From: JBHHZI01 sp046757965
GTDB taxonomy: Bacteria; Acidobacteriota; Polarisedimenticolia; SMYD01
Reading direction: 5' to 3'
Length of the DNA stretch: 20,152 bases
Assembly (NCBI GenBank): GCA_046757965.1
Contig: JBHHZI010000051.1
Span: forward strand, 1-20,152
Part shown: positions 5,424-14,439 of the stretch, piece after piece
Layout: the number at the start of each line of letters is the position of its first letter
Numbering within the stretch: position 1 is the stretch's first letter
Notes under the pieces: generated by a model
What the model was told of the DNA's origin: nothing
Seen by the model: the letters and a program-made list of their open reading frames with translations, nothing else
Database searches by the model: none
Position numbers and translations under genes: made by a program

Positions 5424-6967
5424 GCACCCTGTCCCGCCAGCACGGCCGCCAGCGCCTGCAGCGCACTGTGAATGTTGTGGGTCAGATCGTAGATGGGAGT
5501 GGGGTAGAGCCCGAGGGCCAGGATACCGGCAACTGTCAGCCCGATCGCAAGCGCGGCGGCCATCTTCGGCCGCACCTCGACCGGAGCCCCGTCCGGCTCC
5601 TGCATGTACATGGCCACCACCACACGCAGATAATAGGCCGCCGACACGACAGAGAGAAGCATGCCGGCGAGGGCCAGGATCATGAACAATCCCCCACCCG
5701 GCTGGAGTGCCCGCTGCATCGCCGCCTGGAAGATGAAGTACTTGCCGACGAACCCGGAGGTGGGAGGCACGCCGGTCAACGACAGCATGAAGACCGCCAT
5801 GGCGAAGGCGAGCATCGGATTGCGGCGGCCCAGGCCGGTGAAGCGCAGCAGACCCATTCCCTCGTCCCCGTCGGGCCCGGTCTCGGCCACCAGCGACACG
5901 ACGCCGAAGGCGCCGAGTGTGGTGAGCAGATACGACGCGAAGTAGAACAGCAGGGCGCCTGTGCCGAGGTCCGAGCCGCAGGCCACGGCGACGAGCAGAT
6001 ATCCCGCATGTGCCACCGACGAGTACGCCAGCATCCGCTTGACGTTGCGCTGGGTCAGGGCCACGATGTTGCCGACGGCCATCGACATCAAGGCCAGCAC
6101 GCCCAGCACCACCGTCCAGCGCCACACCAGCACGTCGCCGAACGCCACGGTAACCAGCCGGATGAGGGCAACAAACGCGACCCCCTTGGTGCCCACCGCC
6201 ATGAACGCGGTCACCGGTGTCGGCGTCCCCTCGTAGACGTCGGGCACCCACCAGTGAAACGGCACGGCGCCGACCTTGAAGACGAGGCCGATGATCATCA
6301 GGCCACACCCGGCGAGCACGAGCAGCGTGTTGCCGGGCAACACCCCACCGGTCACCGGGGTCAGCGCCCGCCCGATCTCCATCATGTCGAGCGAGCCGGT
6401 GGCGCCGTAGAGAAAGGCCATGCCGTAAAGGATGAAGCCGGTGGAGAAGGCGCCGAGGAGAAAGTACTTCATCGACGCCTCGATGCAGCGCAGCCAGTCG
6501 CGTGCGATCCCGGCCAGGATGTAGAGCGCCACCGAGAACACCTCCAGACCGAGGAACAGGACCAGCAGGTTGTTGGTGGCCGCCATGATCACCATGCCCA
6601 GGGCGGCAAAGAGCAACAGGGCGTGATACTCGCCGGCGGGGATCGGGCTACGTTCCAGGAACTGTGCGCTCAGGAGCACCGCCAGGATGGCGGCGGCGAG
6701 CACGATGTGGATCATGAACAGCGCCGCACGATCCATCACCAGCATACCGCCCAGGGTGGACATCTGCCGCGATGTGTCGGCGAGCCGGCCGGTCGCCACC
6801 AGCGCTGCGACCAGACCGACCAGGGACAGGACGAACCCTCGCCGGCTCCCCGTGCCACGCGCGGCAGGCAGCGCGCAGGCCAGCAGGATGAGGCACGCCG
6901 TGGCCGTGAGGATGAGCAGGGGCGCCGCCATCGCCCAGTCGATGTTGACGATAGCAGCCTCAGGCAT
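5417..6967 (-). CDS. nuoN: NADH-quinone oxidoreductase subunit N
   Basis: Antiporter-like proton-pumping membrane subunit of complex I. At 516 residues with about 14 hydrophobic segments it matches full-length NuoN. Typical signatures are GLEVFSVALYILAG (the TM5 glutamate), FKVGAVPFHWWVPDVYEGTPTPVTAF followed by GTKGVAF (the TM7/TM8 lysines), and NVKRMLAYSSVAHAGY. It is not NuoM, which usually carries a different TM5 context and a KxxxVPxHxWLPDAH motif. It starts 26 bases after the nuoL stop, so the usual nuoM between L and N is missing. Its end overlaps the EIIA gene. Confidence 0.94.
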   Translation of the reverse strand: MPEAAIVNIDWAMAAPLLILTATACLILLACALPAARGTGSRRGFVLSLVGLVAALVATGRLADTSRQMSTLGGMLVMDRAALFMIHIVLAAAILAVLLSAQFLERSPIPAGEYHALLLFAALGMVIMAATNNLLVLFLGLEVFSVALYILAGIARDWLRCIEASMKYFLLGAFSTGFILYGMAFLYGATGSLDMMEIGRALTPVTGGVLPGNTLLVLAGCGLMIIGLVFKVGAVPFHWWVPDVYEGTPTPVTAFMAVGTKGVAFVALIRLVTVAFGDVLVWRWTVVLGVLALMSMAVGNIVALTQRNVKRMLAYSSVAHAGYLLVAVACGSDLGTGALLFYFASYLLTTLGAFGVVSLVAETGPDGDEGMGLLRFTGLGRRNPMLAFAMAVFMLSLTGVPPTSGFVGKYFIFQAAMQRALQPGGGLFMILALAGMLLSVVSAAYYLRVVVAMYMQEPDGAPVEVRPKMAAALAIGLTVAGILALGLYPTPIYDLTHNIHSALQALAAVLAGQGAW

Positions 6968-6993
6968 CGGTCGATCTCACGGTCGCACCCACC

Positions 6994-9009
6994 TCACAGG
7001 AACATCAGACAGCCCAGCAGCACCACGACACCGAGGAAGAAGGACAGGGCGTAGGAGCGCACGGAGCCGGTCTGGAACAGTTTCAGGGCATGGCCACCGA
7101 TCTCCGTGAAGATGCCGATGGTGTTGACGGCCAGATCGATGACGAACCGGTCCACGGCCTCACAGGAGCGGCAGAGGAGACGGTACGGGCGCAGCACGGC
7201 GGCCTCATAGAGTTCGTCGATGCGGAAGCGGTCCGCCGCCAGGCGGTAGGCACGGCCCAGGGAGGCTGCCAGCCGGGCCGGCGTCGGGCTCTCGCGGGCG
7301 TAGAAGCGATACGCCACACCAATGCCGAGCAGACCGAGAACCACCGACAGCAGCATCAGTCCCCACTCCAGGCCGCCGCCGGTCGCCTGACCGGCCAGAG
7401 CGCCGCCCATGCCGTCGCCGACCCCGGCCTCTTCGAACACCGGCGCCAGCCAGTGAGCCAGCGCGTCCGCCCGCATCCCGAGCGGTCCGGCGAGGAACTC
7501 CGGCACACTGGCGAAACCGCCCATCACCGACAGCCCGGCCAGTACCGCCAGCGGGATCACCATGGTGCCGGGCGATTCGTGCAGATGCCGGCGGGCGCTC
7601 TTCTCCACCCGGTCCGTGCCGAAGAAGGTCAGGAAGACCAGACGCCAGATGTAGAACGCCGTCAGAGCCGCGGTGAACGCGCCGATGGCCCACAGATCCG
7701 GGCGGCGCGCGAACGCCGCACCGAGAATCGAGTCCTTGGAGAAGAAGCCGGCCAGAGGAGGCACACCCGCGATCGCGGCGGCGGCGATGACGAAGGTGCG
7801 AGACGTCCACGGCATGGCCGCGCTGACGCGCCCCATCTTGCGAATGTCCTGCTCGCCACTCATGCCGTGGATGACGGACCCTGCACCGAGGAAGAGCAAC
7901 GCCTTGAAGAAGGCGTGGGTCATGACGTGGAAGATGGCGAAGGAGAATGCGCCCACACCCGCTGCCAGGAACATGTAGCCGAGCTGGGAGATGGTGGAGT
8001 AGGCGAGGATCTTCTTGATGTCGAACTGGGTGCAGCCGATGATGGCGGCGAAGATGGCCGTCAGCGCGCCGGTGCCCGCCACCGTGGCCATCGCCACCGG
8101 CGAGGCGGCAAACAGCGTCGCGCAGCGGCACACCATGTAGACGCCGGCGGTCACCATGGTGGCGGCATGAATGAGAGCCGACACCGGCGTGGGACCGGCC
8201 ATGGCATCCGGCAACCAGACAAACAGCGGCACCTGGGCGCTCTTGCCGGTGGCGCCGACGAACAGCAGCAACGCCATCACGGTCAGCAGGCCACTGCCGG
8301 CCGCCCCGAGCTGCGGCACTGCCGCAAAGATCGGTGTGAAGCTCAGGGTGCCGAACGTCGTCCAGATGAGCAGCATCCCCATCATGAAGCCGTAGTCGCC
8401 GATGCGGTTGACCAGGAAGGCCTTGCGGCCTGCATCGGCGCACGACATGCCCCGGTTCGCGTCGAACATGTCACGGTAATTGAAGCCGATGAGCAGGTAC
8501 GAACAGAGCCCCACCCCTTCCCAGCCGACGAACAGCACCAGGAAGCTGTCTGCCAGCACCAGCACCAGCATCATCGCCATGAACAGATTCAGGTAGGCGA
8601 AGAAGCGCGCAAACCCCTCCTCGTGGGCCATGTAGCCGATGCTGTAGACGTGTATGAGGAAGCCGACGCCGGTGACCACGAGCAGCATGACGGCGGTCAA
8701 CGGATCGACGGAGTAGCTCCAGTCCACGGAGAGGGAGCCGGTCGCCAGCCAGTGCCACTGCACCTGCCCCACCCTCGGGATATCGGGATTCACGGTCATT
8801 CCCGCCACCGGCGTGGCGGCAGCCATCAACGCCGGGTCGGATAGCTCGCGGACCGCTCCGATGGAGAGGAGCAGCGACAGCAGCACCGTGCCACACGCCA
8901 CCGCCGCCACCACGTGTCGCGGTAGCCAGCGCTTGCCGGCGAGCCCGTTGACGAGGAAGCCGGCCAGCGGCAGCAGGGGAATCAGCCCGATGAGTGGGAG
9001 GAACGTCAC
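6994..9009 (-). CDS. nuoL: NADH-quinone oxidoreductase subunit L
   Basis: Distal antiporter-like pump of complex I, with the long lateral helix at its C-terminus. The 671 residues include IHVYSIGYMAHEEGFARFF, WEGVGLCSYLLIGF (TM5 Glu), GATGKSAQVPLFVWLPDAM with AGPTPVSALIHAATMVTAG, KKILAYSTISQLGYM and HAFFKALLFLGAGSVIHG. The C-terminal 130 residues, including RLAADRFRIDELYEAAVLRPY, correspond to the lateral helix and its anchor. Start is GTG at 9009, 3 bases after the nuoK stop. It is full length for NuoL and is not an L/M fusion. Confidence 0.95.
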   Translation of the reverse strand: MTFLPLIGLIPLLPLAGFLVNGLAGKRWLPRHVVAAVACGTVLLSLLLSIGAVRELSDPALMAAATPVAGMTVNPDIPRVGQVQWHWLATGSLSVDWSYSVDPLTAVMLLVVTGVGFLIHVYSIGYMAHEEGFARFFAYLNLFMAMMLVLVLADSFLVLFVGWEGVGLCSYLLIGFNYRDMFDANRGMSCADAGRKAFLVNRIGDYGFMMGMLLIWTTFGTLSFTPIFAAVPQLGAAGSGLLTVMALLLFVGATGKSAQVPLFVWLPDAMAGPTPVSALIHAATMVTAGVYMVCRCATLFAASPVAMATVAGTGALTAIFAAIIGCTQFDIKKILAYSTISQLGYMFLAAGVGAFSFAIFHVMTHAFFKALLFLGAGSVIHGMSGEQDIRKMGRVSAAMPWTSRTFVIAAAAIAGVPPLAGFFSKDSILGAAFARRPDLWAIGAFTAALTAFYIWRLVFLTFFGTDRVEKSARRHLHESPGTMVIPLAVLAGLSVMGGFASVPEFLAGPLGMRADALAHWLAPVFEEAGVGDGMGGALAGQATGGGLEWGLMLLSVVLGLLGIGVAYRFYARESPTPARLAASLGRAYRLAADRFRIDELYEAAVLRPYRLLCRSCEAVDRFVIDLAVNTIGIFTEIGGHALKLFQTGSVRSYALSFFLGVVVLLGCLMFL

Positions 9010-9012
9010 GGC

Positions 9013-9315
9013 CTACCACCGCATGAGGTGCACATCGGTCACGTCGGTGGACCCCTTCCTGCGAAAGACCGCGATGATGATCGCCAGCCCGGCGGCCGCC
9101 TCGGCCGCCGCCACCGCCATGACGAAGAAGACGAAGACCTGCCCCTCCGGACCGGCATGCTGGCGCGAGAACGCCGCCAGGGCGAGATTGACGGCGTTGA
9201 GCATCAGCTCGATGGACATGAAGATCACCAGCGCGCTGCGCTTGACCAGCACGCCGGTCACGCCGATGGCAAACAGCACGGCGGACAGCACGATGTAGGC
9301 GAAGACCGGTACCAT
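9013..9315 (-). CDS. nuoK: NADH-quinone oxidoreductase subunit K
   Basis: Small membrane subunit of complex I, homologous to MrpC. One hundred residues with three membrane segments. The two conserved membrane glutamates fall at E36 (FMSIELMLNAVNL) and E72 (VAAAEAAAGLAI), the same positions as in E. coli NuoK. I use ATG 9315, which lies one base after the nuoJ stop and has GGGGAA 6 bases upstream; the frame further upstream overlaps nuoJ and reads as nonsense. Confidence 0.95.
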   Translation of the reverse strand: MVPVFAYIVLSAVLFAIGVTGVLVKRSALVIFMSIELMLNAVNLALAAFSRQHAGPEGQVFVFFVMAVAAAEAAAGLAIIIAVFRRKGSTDVTDVHLMRW

Positions 9316-9316
9316 G

Positions 9317-9835
9317 TCACGTTCCCCGACGGGCCAGGACCACGGCCCCCACCATCGACACGAGCAGCAAGACACCGGTCACCTCCACCGGATAGAGGTA
9401 ACCGGTGAACAGCAACCGTCCCAGCGATCCGGCCGAGCCGAACCCGGACGGCACCTCCGGCAGAGCCGGCGCGCCGGAACTCATCGCCGCCACCGCTCGC
9501 CACAGCGCGGCGATGAACAGAAGACCCAGCGCGAACGTCAATCCGAGCACGGCGGGGCCTGCGGCGAAGCGGCGGCGCTGCGCCTCGGGATTGAGCAGCA
9601 TGATGACGAACAGGAACAGCACCATGATGGCGCCGGCGTAGATGATCACCTGGACCGCCGCCAGGAACTCGCCGCCCAGCGTCAGGAACAGCACCGCCAC
9701 GCAGCCGAGATTGGCGACCAGAAACAGCGCACTGACCACCGGGTTGCGCTGCCAGATGACGAGCAACGCCGAGATCACCGCCCCGGCCGCCGCCCCGGCG
9801 AACAGCACGGTCTCGAGGCTGAGAACCCCCGTCAT
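9317..9835 (-). CDS. nuoJ: NADH-quinone oxidoreductase subunit J
   Basis: Membrane subunit of the complex I proton pathway, 172 residues, five hydrophobic segments. The signature LGGEFLAAVQVIIYAGAIMVLFLFVIMLLN (about 53-82, containing the pi-bulge TM3) is clear. It begins 40 bases after the nuoH stop. In the usual gene order nuoI lies between H and J; it does not fit here and no remnant of its ferredoxin-like Cys motifs is seen. nuoK follows after one base. Confidence 0.94.
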   Translation of the reverse strand: MTGVLSLETVLFAGAAAGAVISALLVIWQRNPVVSALFLVANLGCVAVLFLTLGGEFLAAVQVIIYAGAIMVLFLFVIMLLNPEAQRRRFAAGPAVLGLTFALGLLFIAALWRAVAAMSSGAPALPEVPSGFGSAGSLGRLLFTGYLYPVEVTGVLLLVSMVGAVVLARRGT

Positions 9836-9875
9836 CCCAGGCCATCTCCGTCCGCACTCGAACCGGACGCGACCA

Positions 9876-10922
9876 TCACAGCACCCCGGCGGCGACGAGC
9901 ATCGCCACGCCGATGACGTTGATGAAGGCCAGCTCCAGCAGCACCTTCCACCCCAGATGCATGAGCTGGTCGTAGCGGAAACGTGGCAACGTCCAGCGCA
10001 CCCAGACGAACAGGAAGAGGAAGAACCCGGTCTTGAGCAGGAAGACGGCGGCCGACGCCAGCGTCATCCAGGGCTGGGGCAGGTGCAGGCCCGGCAATTG
10101 CCAGCCCCCGAAGAACAGCACCACCAGCAGGGCGGAGTTGGTGATCATCGCCGAGTATTCCGCCATGTAGAACATGACGAACTTCATCGCCGAGTACTCG
10201 GTGTGATACCCGGCCACCAGTTCCGGCTCCGCCTCGGGAAGATCGAACGGCAGGCGCTTGGTCTCCGCGAACACGCCGATGAGCAGGAACAGGAAACCGA
10301 AGGGGTGGATGAACACGTTCCAGCGCGGCAGGAAGCCGAACCAGGTGCCGCCCTGGGCCGCGGCGATCTCGTGCAGGCGGAGGCTGGATGTCGTCAGCAC
10401 GACCGGCAGGACGGCCAGCCCCAGCGCCAGCTCGTAGGAGATCATCTGGGCCGACGAGCGCAACCCGCCGAGCACCGAGTACTTGCTGCCGGAGGACCAC
10501 CCGGCCATCACCACGCCATACACCTCCAGCGAGGCCAGTCCGAGAAGAATCAGCAGGCCGACGTTCAGGTCGGCGATCCACGGGGCCACCTGCCAGTCCC
10601 ACGGCAGCCCCAGATCCTGCAGATTGATCGGTGCCGCGGCGAACGGGATCAGGCACATCGACAGCACGGCCGGAATGAGCGCCAGCATGGGGGCGAGAAT
10701 GAACAGCACCGGATGGGCACCGGGCGGCGTGACATCTTCCTTCATCAGGTGCTTGATGCCATCGGCCAGCGGCTGCAGGAGCCCCCGTGGGCCGACGCGG
10801 TTGGGACCGATCCGATCCTGCATCCAGCCGGAGACCTTGCGTTCCACCAGCGTCATGTAGCCGACGCCGGTGAACAGCACGCCGAAGATCACCAGACTGC
10901 GGACGAGAATCTCGCCGGTCAT
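9876..10922 (-). CDS. nuoH: NADH-quinone oxidoreductase subunit H
   Basis: Membrane subunit that forms the quinone chamber together with NuoB and NuoD. It has 348 residues from ATG 10922 and eight or nine hydrophobic segments. Motifs: ERKVSGWMQDRIGPNRVGP, GWSSGSKYSVLGGLRSSAQMISYE, and the loop FAETKRLPFDLPEAEPELVAGYHTEYSAMKF, all typical. ATG 10922 has no well-spaced ribosome binding site; a TTG at 10943, preceded by TGAGGT overlapping the nuoG stop, is a real alternative that would add 7 residues. Confidence 0.94.
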   Translation of the reverse strand: MTGEILVRSLVIFGVLFTGVGYMTLVERKVSGWMQDRIGPNRVGPRGLLQPLADGIKHLMKEDVTPPGAHPVLFILAPMLALIPAVLSMCLIPFAAAPINLQDLGLPWDWQVAPWIADLNVGLLILLGLASLEVYGVVMAGWSSGSKYSVLGGLRSSAQMISYELALGLAVLPVVLTTSSLRLHEIAAAQGGTWFGFLPRWNVFIHPFGFLFLLIGVFAETKRLPFDLPEAEPELVAGYHTEYSAMKFVMFYMAEYSAMITNSALLVVLFFGGWQLPGLHLPQPWMTLASAAVFLLKTGFFLFLFVWVRWTLPRFRYDQLMHLGWKVLLELAFINVIGVAMLVAAGVL

Positions 10923-10950
10923 CCTGGCGGTGATGCCGTCCAACCCGACC

Positions 10951-12585
10951 TCAGCTCGCCTCCGGCGCACGCAGGCCCGGAACCGCAACGCCCGCATCGC
11001 CGATGGCATCGAAGGTCAGCCCGTGGAAGACTGCCACTCGCTGACCGATCTCGTTGAACAGGTCTGCCTCGCTCTTCGCCCCTTCTTCCTGGCCGGCCCG
11101 GACGGCCAGGTCCGAGAGGATGCGCACCGCCGGGCGCGCCAGGTACGGCGCGGCATAGGCCCGGCGCATGCGCTGCAGGCGTCCCATGGCGTTCACCACC
11201 GTCCCGTCGATTTCCGGAAACACGGCCGACGGCAGGACGGCCGCGGCCCGCCGTGTGGTCGGACTCTCGTGGGCGGCAACGACGATCACCGCCGGACCGC
11301 CGGTCAGCCAGTCCGCCACCCGCTCCTCGCCCACGCCGGCCGCGAACAGGTCCTCGTGCAGGACCAGCAGCGTGCGAATCTCGCCCGACCGGGCCGCTTC
11401 CATCAACCCTTCAAGCGGAAGGGGAACGGCCACACCGGCGTCGGACAGCAGGGCGCAGACCCCGCTGCGGTTGGCCGTCCGGTCGGCGCGCAGGAGCAGG
11501 GCGTCGTCCTCGCCGACGTCGTGCGCCGGCACCGCCACGCGCAGGCTCCCGCCGAGGCGGCCGAGCAGCCCGAGAGCGACATGGGTCTCCTCCAGTGTCG
11601 CCGACGCCCCGAGCACCGCCGCCACCTTCCCGGGGGCGTCGGTGAGCATCCTGGCTGCAGCGTCGAGAACCCTCTCCCAGTCCGCCCCATCGACACTGGC
11701 GGCTCGCGGCTCGCGCACGCGCTCCCGGGCGGCGAGCGCATCGCCGATCAGGCGGCCCTCGTCACAGATCCAGGTCCGGTTCACGTCCGGGTTGTCGACC
11801 GGGGTGATGCGCGCCACGCCGCCGTCGCGATGCCACACCTTGATGTTGCAGCCGCGGGCACATCCGGGACAGACCGAGCGCTGGCTCTTCAGGAACCAGA
11901 GGCGCGACCGGAAGCGAAACTCCTTGAGGGTGAGCGCACCGACCGGGCAGATGTCGACGACATTGCCCGAATAGGCGTTGTCGAGCGGCCGACCCGGGAA
12001 GATATCGATCTCGCTGCGATCGTTGCGGGCAAACAGCGCCAGTTCCGATGTCCCGGTGACCTCGTCGCAGAAGCGAATGCAGCGCGTGCACTGGATGCAG
12101 CGCTCCTTGTCGAGCACCACGTGGGGGCCGATATCGACGTGCTTGTCGAAATGGGTCTTCTCCTCGCGAAACCGCGTCTTGCCGGGTCCGGAGGTGAACG
12201 CATGCTCCTGCAGCCAGCACTCTCCGACCTGATCGCAGATCGGGCAGTCCAGCGGATGGTTGATGAGCAAGAACTCCATGTTGTGCTTTTGGGCGGCCTG
12301 CACCTCGTCGCAGGTCGTGTCCACCACCATGCCATCGCCGACCCGCGTGTTGCAGGAGACCTGCAGCTTCGGCATCCAGCGGACCGACCCGTCGTCCTGG
12401 GCCATGCCCACCTTCACCTGGCACTGGCGGCAGTTGCCGGGCACCGACAGGTACGGGTGATAGCAGAAGTACGGCACGTGGATGTTTTTCTCCAGGGCCA
12501 CCTGGAGGACCGAGCGTCCGGGCTCGACCTCGTGCTCGACCCCATCGATGCGCAGGCGGACGGTCTTTTCAGGTGCGTGGCTCAC
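10951..12585 (-). CDS. nuoG: NADH-quinone oxidoreductase subunit G, compact form
   Basis: Largest subunit of the NADH-oxidising arm; relays electrons from NuoF through Fe-S clusters. Cluster ligands are all visible: N1b C41/C52/C55/C78; N5 H110, C114, C117, C123; N4 C163/C166/C169/C213; and the N7 motif C-x2-C-x3-C-x27-C at C239/C242/C246/C274. After that the molybdopterin-oxidoreductase-like domain is heavily shortened: 544 residues in all against about 900 in E. coli. The ending (LPSAVFPEIDGTVVNAMGR) is an intact NuoG-type motif, so this is a natural short form, not a truncation. GTG 12585 is preceded by GAGGA overlapping the nuoF stop region. Confidence 0.94.
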   Translation of the reverse strand: MSHAPEKTVRLRIDGVEHEVEPGRSVLQVALEKNIHVPYFCYHPYLSVPGNCRQCQVKVGMAQDDGSVRWMPKLQVSCNTRVGDGMVVDTTCDEVQAAQKHNMEFLLINHPLDCPICDQVGECWLQEHAFTSGPGKTRFREEKTHFDKHVDIGPHVVLDKERCIQCTRCIRFCDEVTGTSELALFARNDRSEIDIFPGRPLDNAYSGNVVDICPVGALTLKEFRFRSRLWFLKSQRSVCPGCARGCNIKVWHRDGGVARITPVDNPDVNRTWICDEGRLIGDALAARERVREPRAASVDGADWERVLDAAARMLTDAPGKVAAVLGASATLEETHVALGLLGRLGGSLRVAVPAHDVGEDDALLLRADRTANRSGVCALLSDAGVAVPLPLEGLMEAARSGEIRTLLVLHEDLFAAGVGEERVADWLTGGPAVIVVAAHESPTTRRAAAVLPSAVFPEIDGTVVNAMGRLQRMRRAYAAPYLARPAVRILSDLAVRAGQEEGAKSEADLFNEIGQRVAVFHGLTFDAIGDAGVAVPGLRAPEAS

Positions 12586-12594
12586 CGCACGTCC

Positions 12595-13887
12595 TCAGCC
12601 CGCCACCGGCGCAGGCGTTCTCATCGGGCAGCCCTTCTGCTCCACATGGGCACGAAATTCCGTCTCGAACTTGTTCACGAAGGCGCGGGCCGGCATGGCG
12701 GCCGCATCACCCAGGGGACAGATGGTGTGGCCCTGGATGTTGTCGGCCAGTTCGCTGATCAGAGGGATGTCCTCGTCCACGCCGCCTCCGGCCTCGAGCC
12801 GCGTGAGGAGCTTCTCCAGCCAGCCGCAGCCGGTGCGGCAGGGAGTGCACTGGCCACAGGATTCGTGGTGGTAGAACGCCTCGAGATTCCGCAGCGTCTC
12901 CACCATGCAGACCGTGTCGTCCATGACGATGCCGCCTGCCGAGCCGAGCATCGACCCGATGGCGGCGAGATCGTCATAGCTCATCACCACGTCCAGCTCG
13001 CCGGGAGTCAACACCGGCGTGGAACTGCCGCCGGGGATGACGGCCTTCACCGGGTGGTCCGGCCGGAGCATCCCACCCGCATGCTCCTCGATCAGCTCCC
13101 GGCAGGTGATGGTCATGGGTAACTCGAACACCCCTGGCCGCTTGACGTGACCGGAGACGCAGAACAGCTTCGGGCCGGTGTTGCGCTCCTTGCCGATGCC
13201 GGCGTACCAGTCGGCACCCCGGTTGATGATGAAGGGCACGTTGGCCAGCGTCTCGACGTTGTTGACGTTGGTGGGACTGGCGAAGATGCCATGCTGGGCC
13301 GGAAACGGCGGCTTGTTGCGCGGCTCGCCGCGCTTGCCTTCCAGCGAGTTCATCAGGGCGGTCTCCTCACCGCAGATGTAGGCTCCGGCGCCCCGGTGGA
13401 TGGTCAGCTCGATGTGGTGGCCGCTGCCGGCGACATCGGCGCCGATGTGACCCCTCTCTCGCGCCTCGGTGAGAGCACGCTGCAGGATTTCGTACTCCCG
13501 GACGAACTCGCCACGGATGTAGATGAACGCGTGCTTGCTGCCGATGGCATACGCCCCGATGAGCGTGCCCTCGATCACCATGTGCGGGTCGTGGGTGATG
13601 AGCAGCCGGTCCTTGAAGGTCCCGGGCTCCGACTCATCGGCGTTGTTGATCAGGTACACCGGACGGTCCGTGTCCCGTGGCACGAAGCCCCACTTCACGC
13701 CCGTCGGAAATCCGGCGCCACCGCGACCGCGCAGGCCGGACTTCTTGACCTCGGCCACCACCTCGTCCGGGGTCATGGTGGTCAGCGCCTTGCGCAGCGC
13801 CGTGTACCCACCGGTCTTCTCGTAGCCGGCGACGCTGCGCGCATCCGGATTCCCCACATTCCGCGTCAGGATCTTCTCGAAGGCCAT
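12595..13887 (-). CDS. nuoF: NADH-quinone oxidoreductase subunit F (NADH/FMN/N3 subunit)
   Basis: Binds NADH and FMN and passes electrons to cluster N3. 430 residues. The motif GLRGRGGAGFPTGVKWGF (about 51-68) forms the FMN/NADH site, with NNADESEPGTFKDR and GAYICGEETALMNSLEG also typical. The N3 ligands are C-x2-C-x2-C in SCGQCTPCRTGC plus the distal cysteine in HTICPLGD. ATG 13887 overlaps the nuoE stop by one base (TGATG) with AGGGGA upstream; the GTG one codon earlier (13890) is also possible. Confidence 0.95.
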   Translation of the reverse strand: MAFEKILTRNVGNPDARSVAGYEKTGGYTALRKALTTMTPDEVVAEVKKSGLRGRGGAGFPTGVKWGFVPRDTDRPVYLINNADESEPGTFKDRLLITHDPHMVIEGTLIGAYAIGSKHAFIYIRGEFVREYEILQRALTEARERGHIGADVAGSGHHIELTIHRGAGAYICGEETALMNSLEGKRGEPRNKPPFPAQHGIFASPTNVNNVETLANVPFIINRGADWYAGIGKERNTGPKLFCVSGHVKRPGVFELPMTITCRELIEEHAGGMLRPDHPVKAVIPGGSSTPVLTPGELDVVMSYDDLAAIGSMLGSAGGIVMDDTVCMVETLRNLEAFYHHESCGQCTPCRTGCGWLEKLLTRLEAGGGVDEDIPLISELADNIQGHTICPLGDAAAMPARAFVNKFETEFRAHVEQKGCPMRTPAPVAG

Positions 13888-14423
13888 CACTCTTCCCCTG
13901 GCGGTGTTTGGCGCGCGGCGAGATTGTCGAGCAACCCGCCGAGATCCTCCACGGTCAGCCCCTCGAAGTAGTCGTCATTGACCTGGATCACCGGCGCGGT
14001 ATCGCACGACGCCAGGCACTCCACCTCCGTGAGACGGAACCGCCCGTCGGCCGTGGCCTCGCCCGGCCCGATGCCGAGCCGGCGGCGGATGCAATCCTTC
14101 AGAGCGGCCGCCCCGCGAAGCTGGCAGGTGAGTGTCCGGCAGAGCTGCAGATGGTAAAGGGCCGGTCGGCTCTCGTAGAGCATGGTGTAGAAGGTCATCA
14201 GCTCCCGCACGTGCGCGGGGCTGATTCCCAGCACACCACTGACCAGCAACTGGTCGTCGAGCGACACACAGCCACGATGCTGCTGGACCCGGTGCAGGCA
14301 CATCAGCGCGCCGGCCCGCTTCTCCGGATAGACGGCGACGATGGACTCCAGCTCATGCCGCAGCGCGTCGTCATCGATGCCGGTCATCGGCCGCGGGTCG
14401 CCCCGCGCCACCTGGGTGCTCAT
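13887..14423 (-). CDS. nuoE: NADH-quinone oxidoreductase subunit E (24-kDa, N1a cluster)
   Basis: Thioredoxin-fold [2Fe-2S] subunit that sits beside NuoF. 178 residues. The four N1a ligands are C95 and C100 (CRTLTC) and C136 and C140 (CLASC), preceded by the typical helical domain (GISPAHVRELMTFYTML). The ATG at 14423 is 16 bases after the nuoD stop with GGAG upstream; an internal ATG at residue 13 is less likely. Its end overlaps the nuoF start. Confidence 0.95.
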   Translation of the reverse strand: MSTQVARGDPRPMTGIDDDALRHELESIVAVYPEKRAGALMCLHRVQQHRGCVSLDDQLLVSGVLGISPAHVRELMTFYTMLYESRPALYHLQLCRTLTCQLRGAAALKDCIRRRLGIGPGEATADGRFRLTEVECLASCDTAPVIQVNDDYFEGLTVEDLGGLLDNLAARQTPPGEE

Positions 14424-14439
14424 CGGCGCCGGCTCCAGC

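Noticed and set aside
7090..8844. A 584-codon plus-strand frame opposite nuoL
   Set aside because: Same His/Gln/Arg-rich shadow composition and no start signals; nuoL on the other strand is unmistakable.
9836..9875. Possible hidden nuoI remnant between nuoH and nuoJ
   Set aside because: Only 40 bases, which contain just the ribosome site for nuoJ; no ferredoxin-type cysteine codons.
10870..13122. A 750-codon plus-strand open frame opposite nuoG and nuoF
   Set aside because: It is rich in His, Arg, Gln and Gly with no recognisable motif, and lies exactly antisense to two strongly conserved genes. It is a GC-content shadow.
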